From contig WGMF01000006.1 in the NCBI GenBank assembly GCA_016125215.1, positions 1 through 64,000 of the forward strand: a stretch of 64,000 nucleotides of DNA, in the 5' to 3' direction. Below the pieces are notes generated by a model that did no database searches, had not been told where the DNA came from, and saw nothing but the letters and a program-made list of their open reading frames with translations. The position numbers and the translations under genes were made by a program. Position 1 is the stretch's first letter; each line of letters begins with the position of its first letter. Origin of the DNA: Phycisphaera sp. (lineage in GTDB: Bacteria; Planctomycetota; Phycisphaerae; Phycisphaerales; Phycisphaeraceae). Shown piece by piece: positions 26,393 through 35,089 of the stretch.

Positions 26393-27880
26393 TCAGGGGC
26401 ACTGGGTATCGGGTGTGGAATCAAAAGTCGACCAGAAGTCCTTGCCCTGTTTGTCTGTGAGCGGGAAGGGCGTGTTGCCGTCGTTGAGTTCGACACGGTC
26501 TTTAAGCAAAAGCGCCCTGAGTTTCGCAAGTTCATCGGCGTAGTCCGGGTCGCCGGCGAGGTTCCTGGTTTCGTGGGGGTCATCCTGAAGATCGAAGAGC
26601 TGGGTGTGCCGCGTGCCGCTCACGCAGTATTCGATCAGGTGATACCGTCCGTCACGCACCGACCTCTGCCACGACATGAACGCAAAATAAAGGTGGCCCC
26701 TGAACGGCGCGTCGGGTCGTGCGATGACATCCGAGAGGCTCTTGTATTCGAAGGTGTCCGGGGTTTTCAGACCGGCCAGATCACACAACGTCGGGTCGAT
26801 GTCGTAGATGTAACAGAGTTGATCGCGCTTCTGGTTCTGCGGGATATTAGGACCGGCAATGATGAACGGCACGTGTACACCACTGTCGTAGACGTTCTGC
26901 TTGCCCATCAAGCCGTGCTGCCCGATGGCCAGGCCGTTGTCGGATGTAAAGACGATGATCGTGTTCTCAATCTGCCCGGTTTTTTCGAGTGTTTCGAGGA
27001 TACGGCCGATCTGTGCGTCCATGTGCGTGATCAGGGCGTAGTAGTCCGCGATGTTTTTCTGGATGACCTCTTTGGTGCGCGGGAAGGGCGCGAGCTTTTC
27101 GTCACGGATTTTCAACATGCCGTTGTCGAACGGGTGCTTGGGCATAAAGGATTCGGGCACAGGCATGTCCTGGTCCTTGTACATTGCCCGGTACTCCGGC
27201 GGGGACTGACGCGGGTCGTGCGGTGCCTGGAAAGCCACATACGCGAAGAATGGCTTCTTCACATCGGCCTGCTTTTCAAGGAACTCGATACACGCGTCGG
27301 CATAGACCTCGGAGGAGTGCTTGCCCTGGATCGCTTCGATCATGTCCTTGGTGTATTGGCCCGTCGGTGAGTAAGGGTAGAGCCTCAGTCGGAAGTGATT
27401 CGACATCCCTGCAAATAAAATTTTGTCGCCGGTGCTAAACGATCGGTTGAATGCGCCGTTTTTACCGGGCTCGTTTTTGCCGGTGCCAAACGTGGTGTAG
27501 CCCGCCTCGCGGAAGACCTGCGGCAGCGTCTTGTATTGTTCGGACATCTCGTACCCATACTCACCCTGATTTTCCAGGTTCCAGAGAGTCCTGCCCGTAA
27601 ATAAACTCGCCCTTGACGGTGAACAGACCGCGGGGCACGACCCGCCCATGATGTACGCGTTCGTGAAGGTCACACCGCTATTGACCAGCCGATCGATATT
27701 CGGCGTCTTGATGACACCGTTGCCCAGCGCGTGGATCGTGTCGTGCTGCTGGTCGTCGGAAAACAGGAACAGAACATTGGGCCTGCCGACTGCCGGTCCT
27801 GCGGCATGGGTTACCGACGACCCCAAAGCCAGGATTGCAACAGAGGCCTTGAGAAACATCCGCTTATACAACTGTTGCAT
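26393..27880 (-). CDS. secreted sulfatase (formylglycine type)
   Basis: A 495-residue protein with a signal peptide (about 1-27, ending THAA). NVLFLFSDDQQHD gives metal ligands, CSPSR (Cys86) is the formylglycine motif, and FTSDNGLAIGQHGLMGKQ is typical of choline-sulfatase/iduronate-sulfatase-like members. It follows the GH29 gene on the same strand 121 bp downstream, so fucosidase and sulfatase are probably co-transcribed. The likely role is removing sulfate from fucose or galactose units outside the cell. Confidence 0.92.
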   Translation of the reverse strand: MQQLYKRMFLKASVAILALGSSVTHAAGPAVGRPNVLFLFSDDQQHDTIHALGNGVIKTPNIDRLVNSGVTFTNAYIMGGSCPAVCSPSRASLFTGRTLWNLENQGEYGYEMSEQYKTLPQVFREAGYTTFGTGKNEPGKNGAFNRSFSTGDKILFAGMSNHFRLRLYPYSPTGQYTKDMIEAIQGKHSSEVYADACIEFLEKQADVKKPFFAYVAFQAPHDPRQSPPEYRAMYKDQDMPVPESFMPKHPFDNGMLKIRDEKLAPFPRTKEVIQKNIADYYALITHMDAQIGRILETLEKTGQIENTIIVFTSDNGLAIGQHGLMGKQNVYDSGVHVPFIIAGPNIPQNQKRDQLCYIYDIDPTLCDLAGLKTPDTFEYKSLSDVIARPDAPFRGHLYFAFMSWQRSVRDGRYHLIEYCVSGTRHTQLFDLQDDPHETRNLAGDPDYADELAKLRALLLKDRVELNDGNTPFPLTDKQGKDFWSTFDSTPDTQCP

Positions 27881-28001
27881 GGCAAGATTCCTTTGAAATC
27901 TATGTTCAGTGTCACTCTCCCCCCGGATGTATGCATCAACGCCTGAACGGGGGATCGATTGCTGAATATGAACTCTGGAAATGCGTAACGTGACCCGTGA
28001 T

Positions 28002-29327
28002 TTACGTCGTTGCCCAGTCCGCCATGCGGCGCGGGTCGCCGGACCACAGCCGACGCACCGCCCAATCGTGCGGGGCGGGCTGGCTGGCGCAGGTGAGTTT
28101 CATGACGGGGAAATACGGGACGGGCGGCGTCGCGGGCAGGCCGGTGATCGTCGTCACGCCGCGGCGAACGGTGACGCCCAGGGATTGATCCCCCGAGGGC
28201 GTGAGCAATGTCGCGCGGGTCACCGGCGTGGCCAGCGGCGCGAGTGTGATCTCGCTCCCGCCGTCCCAGAATCGCAGGATTAGGTAGACCTCGTTGTGGC
28301 GTGTGGTGACGTAGCCGCGCGTGATGAATTCGAAGGTGTTGCCGTCTGTCGTGTTGAAGATGGCCTCGTGGTTGACCCTCAACCAGTCGCCGATGGTTTT
28401 GCTCTGGACAAGGAACGGCTCGGGGAAACGCCCGTCCGCATCCGGGCCGACGTTGAGCAGGAGATTGCCCCCACGCGCCGCGACCTCGCAGAGATTGCTC
28501 AACAGTTCGTCCACGCCTCGCCAGTATTCGCCGGTCGTGTAGCCCCAGAGCCTGCGTGTGCTCGTCTGGCAGGACTCCCACATGCGGTTCGGATCGGCGG
28601 TGACGTGGTGTTCGGGCGTGCCGAAGTCGCCGAGTTGTTTGGATTCCCCCGCCGCTTCCGGGTCGACTATCGACACGGCGGGCGAGAGGAACGACGTGCA
28701 ATCCAATCGGTTATTGATGAGGATGTTCGGCTGGAGCGATCGGATCATGTCGATGAGTTCGGAGCTGTGCCAGCTTGCCGCGTTGTGCGGCCACGGACCG
28801 TCGAACCAGATCACGTCGATCTTCCCGTAGTTGGTGAGCAGCTCGCGCACCTGTGCAAAGACCTGCCCCCGGAATCTTTCAAAGCCCGTCGGGTCGTCCT
28901 TAGGTCCGAGCCAGTACGCCCGTTGCCGCCAGTCAGCCAGAGAGTAATACAACCCGACGCGCAAGCCCTGTGAACGGAAGGCCTCGACATACTCCCCCAC
29001 CACGTCGCGCCCGAAGGCATTGACACTGTGATAGTCGTACTGCCCGGTTGGCCACATGGCAAAGCCGTCGTGGTGCCGCGTGGTGAAGACCGCGTAACGG
29101 AACCCGCCGTCTTTGGCGTGGCGTGCCCACTGCGACAGGTCCAATGACCGAGGCTTCCAGGCCATCGCACGCTCCGTGTATTCACGCTGATCCAGTCGCT
29201 CACGGAACAACACCTGCTCACCCCGGCCGAATTGCGCGTAAGGCCCCCAATGGATAAACATCCCGTAACGCGCCTGGGCAAACCATTGATGGTGCGGTGG
29301 GATGTTCTTGTTGGCGTTCTGGTTCAT
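28002..29327 (-). CDS. GH29 alpha-L-fucosidase
   Basis: A 441-residue protein matching the catalytic domain of GH29: YGMFIHWGPY, FTTRHHDGFAMW, GLRVGLYYSLADW and the nucleophile block KIDVIWFDGPW (Asp176). A beta-sandwich C-terminal domain follows (GGNLLLNVGPDADGRFPE onwards). It lacks a signal peptide, suggesting cytoplasmic action on imported oligosaccharides; the paired sulfatase is secreted. It retains fucose configuration by a two-step mechanism according to family knowledge. It is divergent from the second PDZ/toroid gene with about 230 bp between. Confidence 0.92.
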   Translation of the reverse strand: MNQNANKNIPPHHQWFAQARYGMFIHWGPYAQFGRGEQVLFRERLDQREYTERAMAWKPRSLDLSQWARHAKDGGFRYAVFTTRHHDGFAMWPTGQYDYHSVNAFGRDVVGEYVEAFRSQGLRVGLYYSLADWRQRAYWLGPKDDPTGFERFRGQVFAQVRELLTNYGKIDVIWFDGPWPHNAASWHSSELIDMIRSLQPNILINNRLDCTSFLSPAVSIVDPEAAGESKQLGDFGTPEHHVTADPNRMWESCQTSTRRLWGYTTGEYWRGVDELLSNLCEVAARGGNLLLNVGPDADGRFPEPFLVQSKTIGDWLRVNHEAIFNTTDGNTFEFITRGYVTTRHNEVYLILRFWDGGSEITLAPLATPVTRATLLTPSGDQSLGVTVRRGVTTITGLPATPPVPYFPVMKLTCASQPAPHDWAVRRLWSGDPRRMADWATT

Positions 29328-29488
29328 GTTGTGCTCTGGGAAAAGGGAGTATCACGGCTTGGTCATGCCAAGCGATCGGCGGGATCACGTGATGCAAGGA
29401 TATCGGATTGCCCGGGTTGAGACCGGAAGTCGTCACAATTGCGTCATATTGTTGTCGCTATGGGGAATGGTGCGGGATCGCACTCAGG

Positions 29489-29501
29489 GGCTACAATCGA
29501 C
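29489..29501 (+). promoter_or_regulatory. promoter-like GGCTACAATCGAC
   Basis: The 13-mer GGCTACAATCGAC contains TACAAT, a good -10 hexamer, about 62 bases before the start at 29560. The same 13-mer occurs upstream of the NAD synthetase gene at 40504-40516. No convincing -35 is seen at either place. Confidence 0.4.
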
Positions 29502-29559
29502 ATCGACTCTGCGACTCGCACCCTACACTGTGTTACTCGACAGTTTGAAAGGAATGCCG

Positions 29560-32457
29560 ATGCGTCAAACATCTCTCGCGTTTACATGGTTGATCGTCTT
29601 GCTGATCGCCGGGTTTGAGTCGTCGCTGTGTGTGGCCCAAACGTCCGATGCACAATCCATCCCGGACCTGACGAAAGGGACAGCCCCCTCAGCCGAGGAA
29701 ATCAAGAAGGATTGGTACCTTCACTGCGGCGATGCGCGGGGCTGGGCGTGGCGCGACGCACAGGGCGGTTGCGACAGTGCGCGACAGATCTACATCACCA
29801 AGGTGCCGGCGACTTCGCCGGTGCGATACGACCTCAAAGTCGGTGACGTGATCCTCGGCGTCAACGGCAAGCCCTTCAGCGGTCAACCGATCTTCGAGTT
29901 CCGCAAAGCCTCCATGCCCGCCAACGCCTCGGGAGGGAAGCTCGATGTGGTTCTCTGGCGTCAGGGTTGGGACCAGCCGAAAAACGTCACGCTCGACCTC
30001 TCGAGCAAGCCCATCGATTTCACCAAGGGCGACCAGCCAGGCGACGAGACCGACTGGAACCTCGGCCCGACCGGCGCACGCGGCTGGATGCAGGGGTTCA
30101 ACCATGAGTCTTTCATGACACGCCAGATCCTCATCACCCTTGTTGAAAAAGGGTCCCCCGCGGACGGCATCCTCGAAAAGGGCGACGCAATCCTCGGCAT
30201 TGGCGATACCAAGTTTGACAGCGATGCACGCCGGCGTTTGGGTGAAGCCATCACACAAGCGGAAACCGAAACGGGCAAGGGAGAACTCAAGCTCCTGCGC
30301 TGGCGCGACGGCCAAACCCAGACCGTCACCCTCAAACTCCCCGTGCTCGGCAGCTACAGCGACACCACGCCGTGGGATTGCCCCAAGAGCCGAGCCATCC
30401 TCAAGAACGCCTGTGACTACATCGTTAAAAACGACCTGCTCAACCGCTACGGGGACATGGACGGACGCTCCCACGTCGCGGCGTTGGCGTTGATGTCCAC
30501 CGGCGACGAAGAACTCATGGCCCTGGCCAAGACGCATGTCGAGCAAGTCATCCAGACGGTCATGCAAAACCCCGACAACCCTCCGCAATGGGGCGGCTAC
30601 TCTTCGTGGGGATGGGGGTACACCACCGTCATGCTATGCGAGTATTACCTGCTCACGCACGATGAAAACACGCTGCCCCCGATCCGAATCCTCAGCGAAC
30701 TGATCGCAAGGGGGCAGTCCGGCGTGGGCAGCTGGGGACACCGGATGACATCCAACCACGGCGCGCTTGGGGGCTATGGCGCTCTGAACCAGGCGGGCAA
30801 CATGTGCATGATGTCGCTCGTCCTTGCGCAGCGCTGCGGCGTCACCAGCCCGGAGATTGAACAGGCGGTCGAACGCGGCTCGACTTTTCTGGCACAGTTC
30901 ATCGACATGTGTTCGATCCCCTACGGCGACCACCCGGACCTGTACCCGACCGGCCACGACGACAACGGCAAAAGCTCACAGGGCGCGGTGATCTTTGCCA
31001 TCAAGGGCGACGAACGGAAGACCGATTTTTTCAGCAGGATGACCGTCGCGTCATACGCTGTGCGTGAGCGCGGGCACACGGGCAACTATTTCAGCATGCT
31101 CTGGGGTCCGCTCGGTGCCGCCCGCGCAGAGCAGGCGGGCTGCAGCGCATTCCTACGTGAGCAGGAGTGGTACTTCGACCTCGAACGCCGATGGGACGGC
31201 GGGTTCAGCTATCAGGGCAAGATGGGCTTCGGCTACGGCGTCAACCCCAACACCGGCAGGCAATACATCGGCGCGGAACACCAATACGCAGGCTGGGACA
31301 CCACCTGCGCCCGAGTGCTGATGTACACGCTGCCGATGAAACGACTGGCCATCCAGGGGCGCGATGTCATGACCGTCCAACTGCCGGACGCGGTGGTGGC
31401 CCAACTCATCGAAGACGGCCAGAGACCGGCCCGTGACAATCAGGCCTTCACGCAACGGTACGACGATCAAGGCGTGGATGAACTGCTCAAGCTTCTGACC
31501 AGCTGGTCGCCTGTGGTCCGAAGCTTTGCAGCCATGTCGCTGGCAAAAAAGGAGACCGCCCCCCCCATCCCGGCGCTGGTCGAGATGCTCCACAACGACA
31601 ACCGTTATGCCCGCTACGGCGCTTGCGTGGCCCTGCGTCAGTTGGCGTCTCGTGCCGGGGACGCGGTGGACCCGTTGATCGCATCGCTGGGCGACGATGA
31701 CCCCTTGTTCCTCGCGCACGCGGCCTGCGCCCTCGAGGCGATCGGCGACCGACGCGCTATCGCGCCGCTGTTGAAATTGGCTGCCCGTCAAGTCGAAAAC
31801 GACCCCGCCGAGATCACGCTGCGTTTTACAGGCAAGGCGCTGTGCGACCGTAACGGGCTTCTGTCCGAGTCGCTCGATGGCGTCGACCGCGGCTTGCTTG
31901 ACCAGGCCATCCGGCGACTGCTCAAGTGCCGGGACGGCTCGACACGGGGCCTGCTCGGCAACACGGTGCTCAACAAGTTGAGTTTTGAGGAACTCCAACC
32001 CCTCTGGCCCGACATGATCCAGGCCATGAACGTCATCGCGCCCTCGGGGGTGATGTTTGCTTCGGGGGTCCGCCTCACCGTGGCCCAGACACTGGCCAAA
32101 TACCACGTGGAGGAGGGCGTCCCCCTGATCCTCGGTTACGCGACTAAGCAAAACGGCTGGGGCAGCAACAACCGCAGCCCGCAGATCATCGGCCTGCTCA
32201 AGCAATACGGCGCCTCGGCGCAGCCGATGCTGCCCGAGATCGACAAGTACCTTGAATATGTCCGTGGGAAAACCCCCCGCAACAGCGACGGCTCACTCTC
32301 GAACAAAGACCTATACGGTTCCCAGATCGCGCCCCTGACCGAGGCTATGGAGTCTATTCGAACATCCAAAGACAAACCCGAACTGCGCAGCATCAAGCCC
32401 TACCTGGGCGACACCGCCAACGACCTGCTCGTTGCGCCCGGGAACACCGGGCCTTGA
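29560..32457 (+). CDS. secreted double-PDZ / alpha-toroid (DUF6288-like) / HEAT-repeat protein
   Basis: A 965-residue protein. ATG 29560 has AAAGGA six bases before it and begins a signal peptide (about 1-25, ending CVAQ). Two PDZ-like modules are visible (about 75-135, VRYDLKVGDVILGVNGKPF, and about 175-265, EKGSPADGILEKGDAILGIG). They are followed by LGSYSDTTPWDCPKS and a helical toroid domain with VMLCEYYLLTHDE and SWGHRMTSNHG, which aligns with the paralogue at 13622. HEAT-like repeats fill the C-terminal third (RYARYGACVALRQLA, FLAHAACALEAIGDRRAIAP). Unlike the paralogue it ends after the HEAT repeats. Activity unknown; divergent from GH29. Confidence 0.72.
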   Translation: MRQTSLAFTWLIVLLIAGFESSLCVAQTSDAQSIPDLTKGTAPSAEEIKKDWYLHCGDARGWAWRDAQGGCDSARQIYITKVPATSPVRYDLKVGDVILGVNGKPFSGQPIFEFRKASMPANASGGKLDVVLWRQGWDQPKNVTLDLSSKPIDFTKGDQPGDETDWNLGPTGARGWMQGFNHESFMTRQILITLVEKGSPADGILEKGDAILGIGDTKFDSDARRRLGEAITQAETETGKGELKLLRWRDGQTQTVTLKLPVLGSYSDTTPWDCPKSRAILKNACDYIVKNDLLNRYGDMDGRSHVAALALMSTGDEELMALAKTHVEQVIQTVMQNPDNPPQWGGYSSWGWGYTTVMLCEYYLLTHDENTLPPIRILSELIARGQSGVGSWGHRMTSNHGALGGYGALNQAGNMCMMSLVLAQRCGVTSPEIEQAVERGSTFLAQFIDMCSIPYGDHPDLYPTGHDDNGKSSQGAVIFAIKGDERKTDFFSRMTVASYAVRERGHTGNYFSMLWGPLGAARAEQAGCSAFLREQEWYFDLERRWDGGFSYQGKMGFGYGVNPNTGRQYIGAEHQYAGWDTTCARVLMYTLPMKRLAIQGRDVMTVQLPDAVVAQLIEDGQRPARDNQAFTQRYDDQGVDELLKLLTSWSPVVRSFAAMSLAKKETAPPIPALVEMLHNDNRYARYGACVALRQLASRAGDAVDPLIASLGDDDPLFLAHAACALEAIGDRRAIAPLLKLAARQVENDPAEITLRFTGKALCDRNGLLSESLDGVDRGLLDQAIRRLLKCRDGSTRGLLGNTVLNKLSFEELQPLWPDMIQAMNVIAPSGVMFASGVRLTVAQTLAKYHVEEGVPLILGYATKQNGWGSNNRSPQIIGLLKQYGASAQPMLPEIDKYLEYVRGKTPRNSDGSLSNKDLYGSQIAPLTEAMESIRTSKDKPELRSIKPYLGDTANDLLVAPGNTGP

Positions 32458-32465
32458 TCGGGCTT

Positions 32466-32481
32466 GGGCACTTGAGTGCCC
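32466..32481. other. short perfect inverted repeat between convergent genes
   Basis: GGGCACTTGAGTGCCC pairs seven bases on each side of a two-base loop. It lies between the convergent ends of the PDZ/toroid gene and the zinc-ribbon gene. It lacks a T-run on either side, so a terminator role is possible but weak. Confidence 0.3.
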
Positions 32482-32484
32482 GTG

Positions 32485-32928
32485 TCATGGTGAACCCGGC
32501 GTGGGCGATGGCGTTGCGGGCTGGGGTTGAGGCGCCGGTGGCGAGGTAGACCACGTCGCGGTGGGCGTCGGCTGTGGCATTTGAACGGTTCTTGCCATTG
32601 CAAACACGCCCGTGAGCAAGCAGGTCAACAGGAGCATCAGGCCACATACGATGGTCAGCGCGATGCCCAGGCCGCGCCGACCTTTGGACTTGCCCTTGAC
32701 GATACCGGCTTCGCGCAGGTCGGCCCCACATTCAGGACAGTTGAGCTGCGACAGCCCACGCACGTTGTAACCACACTTGCCGCAAGCCATCCCCTCCCCC
32801 GCGTTGCCCGCGCCGCTCCGTGCCCAGAGCACGATGCCGACTATCAAACCCACGATGGGCAGCAAGACAAAGATCACGAACATCACGAGGGAGATAATTA
32901 ATTCCATCCAACCCGGTGTGCCTGACAT
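32485..32928 (-). CDS. small membrane protein with zinc ribbon
   Basis: A 147-residue protein. ATG 32928 follows AAAGGG at good spacing; longer upstream starts are less likely. Transmembrane segment 1 (about 8-35, ELIISLVMFVIFVLLPIVGL) is followed by a zinc ribbon CGKCGYNVRGL...CPECG (about 49-68), then a basic linker, transmembrane segment 2 (about 86-110) and a Pro/Thr/Gln-rich tail. The CxxCGYxxxGL...CPECG motif is common in planctomycete membrane proteins of unknown function. Confidence 0.7.
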   Translation of the reverse strand: MSGTPGWMELIISLVMFVIFVLLPIVGLIVGIVLWARSGAGNAGEGMACGKCGYNVRGLSQLNCPECGADLREAGIVKGKSKGRRGLGIALTIVCGLMLLLTCLLTGVFAMARTVQMPQPTPTATWSTSPPAPQPQPATPSPTPGSP

Positions 32929-33042
32929 GACGATGACCCTTTGGGAAACTGTGGTGACAATGGCTAACGACATAGATAGGCGGTCAGTGTACCCGTGTTG
33001 CATTGGACAGTCGTGACCGTAAGCCGGCAAGGTGTCGCAAAT

Positions 33043-33071
33043 AAAACGGCGTCCATGTTGGATGGACGCCG
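33043..33071 (-). terminator. intrinsic terminator of the first tetraheme cytochrome gene
   Basis: CGGCGTCCAT (33047-33056) and ATGGACGCCG (33062-33071) form a perfect 10-bp stem with a 5-base loop. Read on the minus strand it is followed by TTTTATTT. It lies about 45 bp after the stop of the cytochrome gene. Confidence 0.8.
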
Positions 33072-33114
33072 AGGGGTTCTGGGATGACCAGCCGGAAGGG
33101 CCGGGTGATGGGGG

Positions 33115-33726
33115 TTACTTGACGTGGCAGTGCCGGCAGAAGTTGTCGCTGCGGGTGTCGCCGCCGACGGTGCCGTACGGGTCGTCACGGTAGCCCCAGC
33201 GGAGGTACTTGGCGGTGTCGGTCAGGTCGAGCGAGGAGTGTGGGTCGTGGCAGGAGGCGCAGCCGACCTTGCCGCTGGCGTCGAGCACGCCGGGCTCGAG
33301 GGTGGCGGGGTCAACCAGTTCGCCGTCGTCGGGGCTGTTGTAGGCGTCGGCGTAGGTGATGCCGATCGGGTGAGACGAGGCCAGGGAGCCCATCGCGCTG
33401 CCCACGCCGAAGGCGTGCGAGGATGAGCTGTGCGAGCCGTCATGGCAGGAGAGGCACAGGAGGCTTGTGCCGGTGAGAGTTTGAGAGTTGGCACCGGCTT
33501 CGGTGGCCTGCATGGTGGGGCTGTCGTAGGTCGGTTCGTCGAGGGCGGTCTCGTGCTCTTCGGGGTTCCACAGGGGCACGTCGGTGTCGGCGTGGGCGTT
33601 GTGGGGGACGTGGCACTTGGCACAGCCCTTGTCGCCGTGGCCGATGGCCAGAGCGGTGGGTGAAGACCAGGCGGTGACGAGTGCCAGGGCGGACAGACCA
33701 GCGAGCAGGGTGGTGATGCGTTTCAT
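33115..33726 (-). CDS. secreted tetraheme cytochrome c (paired CXXCH type)
   Basis: A 203-residue protein with a signal peptide (about 1-27, ending TALA). AAGGAG precedes ATG 33726. Four CxxCH heme sites: CAKCH (35), CLSCH (91), CASCH (156) and CRHCH (197). A His-rich stretch between sites (HNAHADTD, SHPIGITY) may provide distal ligands. It probably carries electrons in the periplasm or at the cell surface. The gene is a close paralogue of 34022-34645; both end in FCRHCHVK and share a 51-residue identical block. A clear terminator follows. Confidence 0.9.
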   Translation of the reverse strand: MKRITTLLAGLSALALVTAWSSPTALAIGHGDKGCAKCHVPHNAHADTDVPLWNPEEHETALDEPTYDSPTMQATEAGANSQTLTGTSLLCLSCHDGSHSSSSHAFGVGSAMGSLASSHPIGITYADAYNSPDDGELVDPATLEPGVLDASGKVGCASCHDPHSSLDLTDTAKYLRWGYRDDPYGTVGGDTRSDNFCRHCHVK

Positions 33727-33890
33727 TGATGAGGGCTCCTTTTTACGATTTTGAGAAAAACGGTTTTGATGATTGAGACGGTTGTTTGCGTGTATGGGCT
33801 TTTTCAAGCGTTGCGGGCCGATTCCCGGGTTTCTGCCCAGCCCGCAAGGTTGTCACCGCTGGGATAAGTAGCAAGATCAATACCACACTA

Positions 33891-33903
33891 TTATATCTTT
33901 TGA
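33891..33903 (-). promoter_or_regulatory. shared AT-rich motif upstream of tetraheme gene 1
   Basis: On the plus strand TTATATCTTTTGA; on the minus strand TCAAAAGATATAA. It lies about 165 bp before ATG 33726. The same 13-mer with one mismatch occurs at 34847-34859 upstream of the paralogous gene. Confidence 0.3.
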
Positions 33904-33927
33904 TTTGCGTGACCGGTTTGTGAAGAC

Positions 33928-33962
33928 AAAAAAAGCGGCGGCCGTTTTGACGCGGCCGCCGC
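33928..33962 (-). terminator. intrinsic terminator of the second tetraheme cytochrome gene
   Basis: GCGGCGGCCG (33935-33944) pairs with CGGCCGCCGC (33953-33962) across an 8-base loop. On the minus strand it is followed by seven T residues (33934-33928). It lies 59 bp after the stop of the gene at 34022. Confidence 0.85.
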
Positions 33963-34021
33963 GGGAATTGTTTTGCGATCGGGCACGGGGGATTCAAACC
34001 CGTGCCGGGGATTCGCGTGTT

Positions 34022-34645
34022 TTACTTGACGTGGCAGTGCCGGCAGAAGTCGTCGCTGCGGGTGTCGCCGGTGCGGGTGCCGTCGGGGTTGCGGACCGAG
34101 TCGTCGAGGTAGGCCCAGCGGAGGTACTTGTCGGGCTCGGTGGTGTCGATGGAGGAGTGCGGGTCGTGGCAGGAGGCGCAGCCGACCTTACCGCTGGCGT
34201 CGAGCACGCCGGGCTCGAGGGTGGCGGGGTCAACCAGTTCGCCATCGTCGGGGCTGTTGTAAGCGTCGGCGTAGGTGATGCCGATCGGGTGCGACGAAGC
34301 GAGCGAGCCCATGGCCTTGCCGACGCCGAAGGCGTGGGTCGGCGAGCTGTGGGTGCCGTCGTGGCAGGAGAGGCACAGGAGGCTGGTGCCTTCGAGGGTG
34401 CTGGCGTTAGCGCCGGCTTCGCTGGCCTGCATGGTCGGGCTGTCGTAGGTCGGTTCGTCGAGAGTCGTCGCGTGTTCTTCGGGGTTCCACAGGGGCACGT
34501 CGGTGTCGGCGTGGGCGTTGTGGGGGACGTGGCATTTGGCACAGCCCTTGTCGCCGTGGCCGATGGCCATCGCCGAGGGGGTGGACCAGGTCGTGACCGC
34601 CGCAACGGCGACCAGACTGGCAAGGGTGAGTAGGTGGCGTCTCAT
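34022..34645 (-). CDS. secreted tetraheme cytochrome c (paired CXXCH type), paralogue
   Basis: A 207-residue protein with a signal peptide (about 1-27, ending SAMA). AAGGAG precedes ATG 34645. Four CxxCH heme sites in the same positions as in the gene at 33115 (CAKCH, CLSCH, CASCH, CRHCH). The two proteins match along the whole mature length, with differences concentrated around residues 60-110 and 165-195. Its own promoter region and terminator make it a separate transcription unit. The role is probably periplasmic electron transfer, perhaps with the hexaheme protein encoded next door. Confidence 0.9.
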   Translation of the reverse strand: MRRHLLTLASLVAVAAVTTWSTPSAMAIGHGDKGCAKCHVPHNAHADTDVPLWNPEEHATTLDEPTYDSPTMQASEAGANASTLEGTSLLCLSCHDGTHSSPTHAFGVGKAMGSLASSHPIGITYADAYNSPDDGELVDPATLEPGVLDASGKVGCASCHDPHSSIDTTEPDKYLRWAYLDDSVRNPDGTRTGDTRSDDFCRHCHVK

Positions 34646-35089
34646 GTTCAAGTTCTCCTTAAGAATGTTGAGGGGCCTTTGATCTGGGTCTGACGGGTTG
34701 CGATTCCACTCTGGTCTCTGTCCAACTCTCAAACCCTTCGGGGTCGGGCGTGGGTCTGCTTCAAGGCGGCGATCGTGAGATTTTCATCATGGGCTGGACC
34801 TCTGGTGTCAAGAGAGTGGCAATCCGCATACCAAACCTTTTTATCTTTATATCTTCTGAAAACCCGCGTCCCAGGCCCGCAGCCCACACGAGGCCAACCC
34901 CCCCTCCCCCAGCCGTGGGAACAGGCATTCCCGGACCTTCTCAAAAATGAAAGCCTTCACTTTCGTAAGTCATTTCAAAATAGGTAATTGGTGACGGATT
35001 TCTCGTCAGGTCAGCTTAAGCAACATTCAAGACTGGCCGACGTTTCGTGGGGCGGACACACGGGGCTTTGAGCGGAGCTTGGATGCCAG
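34646..35089. other. 444-bp divergent intergenic region
   Basis: It lies between the minus-strand tetraheme gene and the plus-strand hexaheme gene. It contains an AT-rich patch (34840-34862) with the TTATATCTTCTGA motif shared with the other paralogue's upstream region, and a C-rich patch (34895-34915). No gene is seen; it probably holds promoters for both directions. Confidence 0.4.

Noticed and set aside
33905..34633. 242-codon plus-strand frame over the second tetraheme gene
   Set aside because: Antisense to a gene with four CxxCH sites and a signal peptide; the low-complexity Gly/Val product is not credible.
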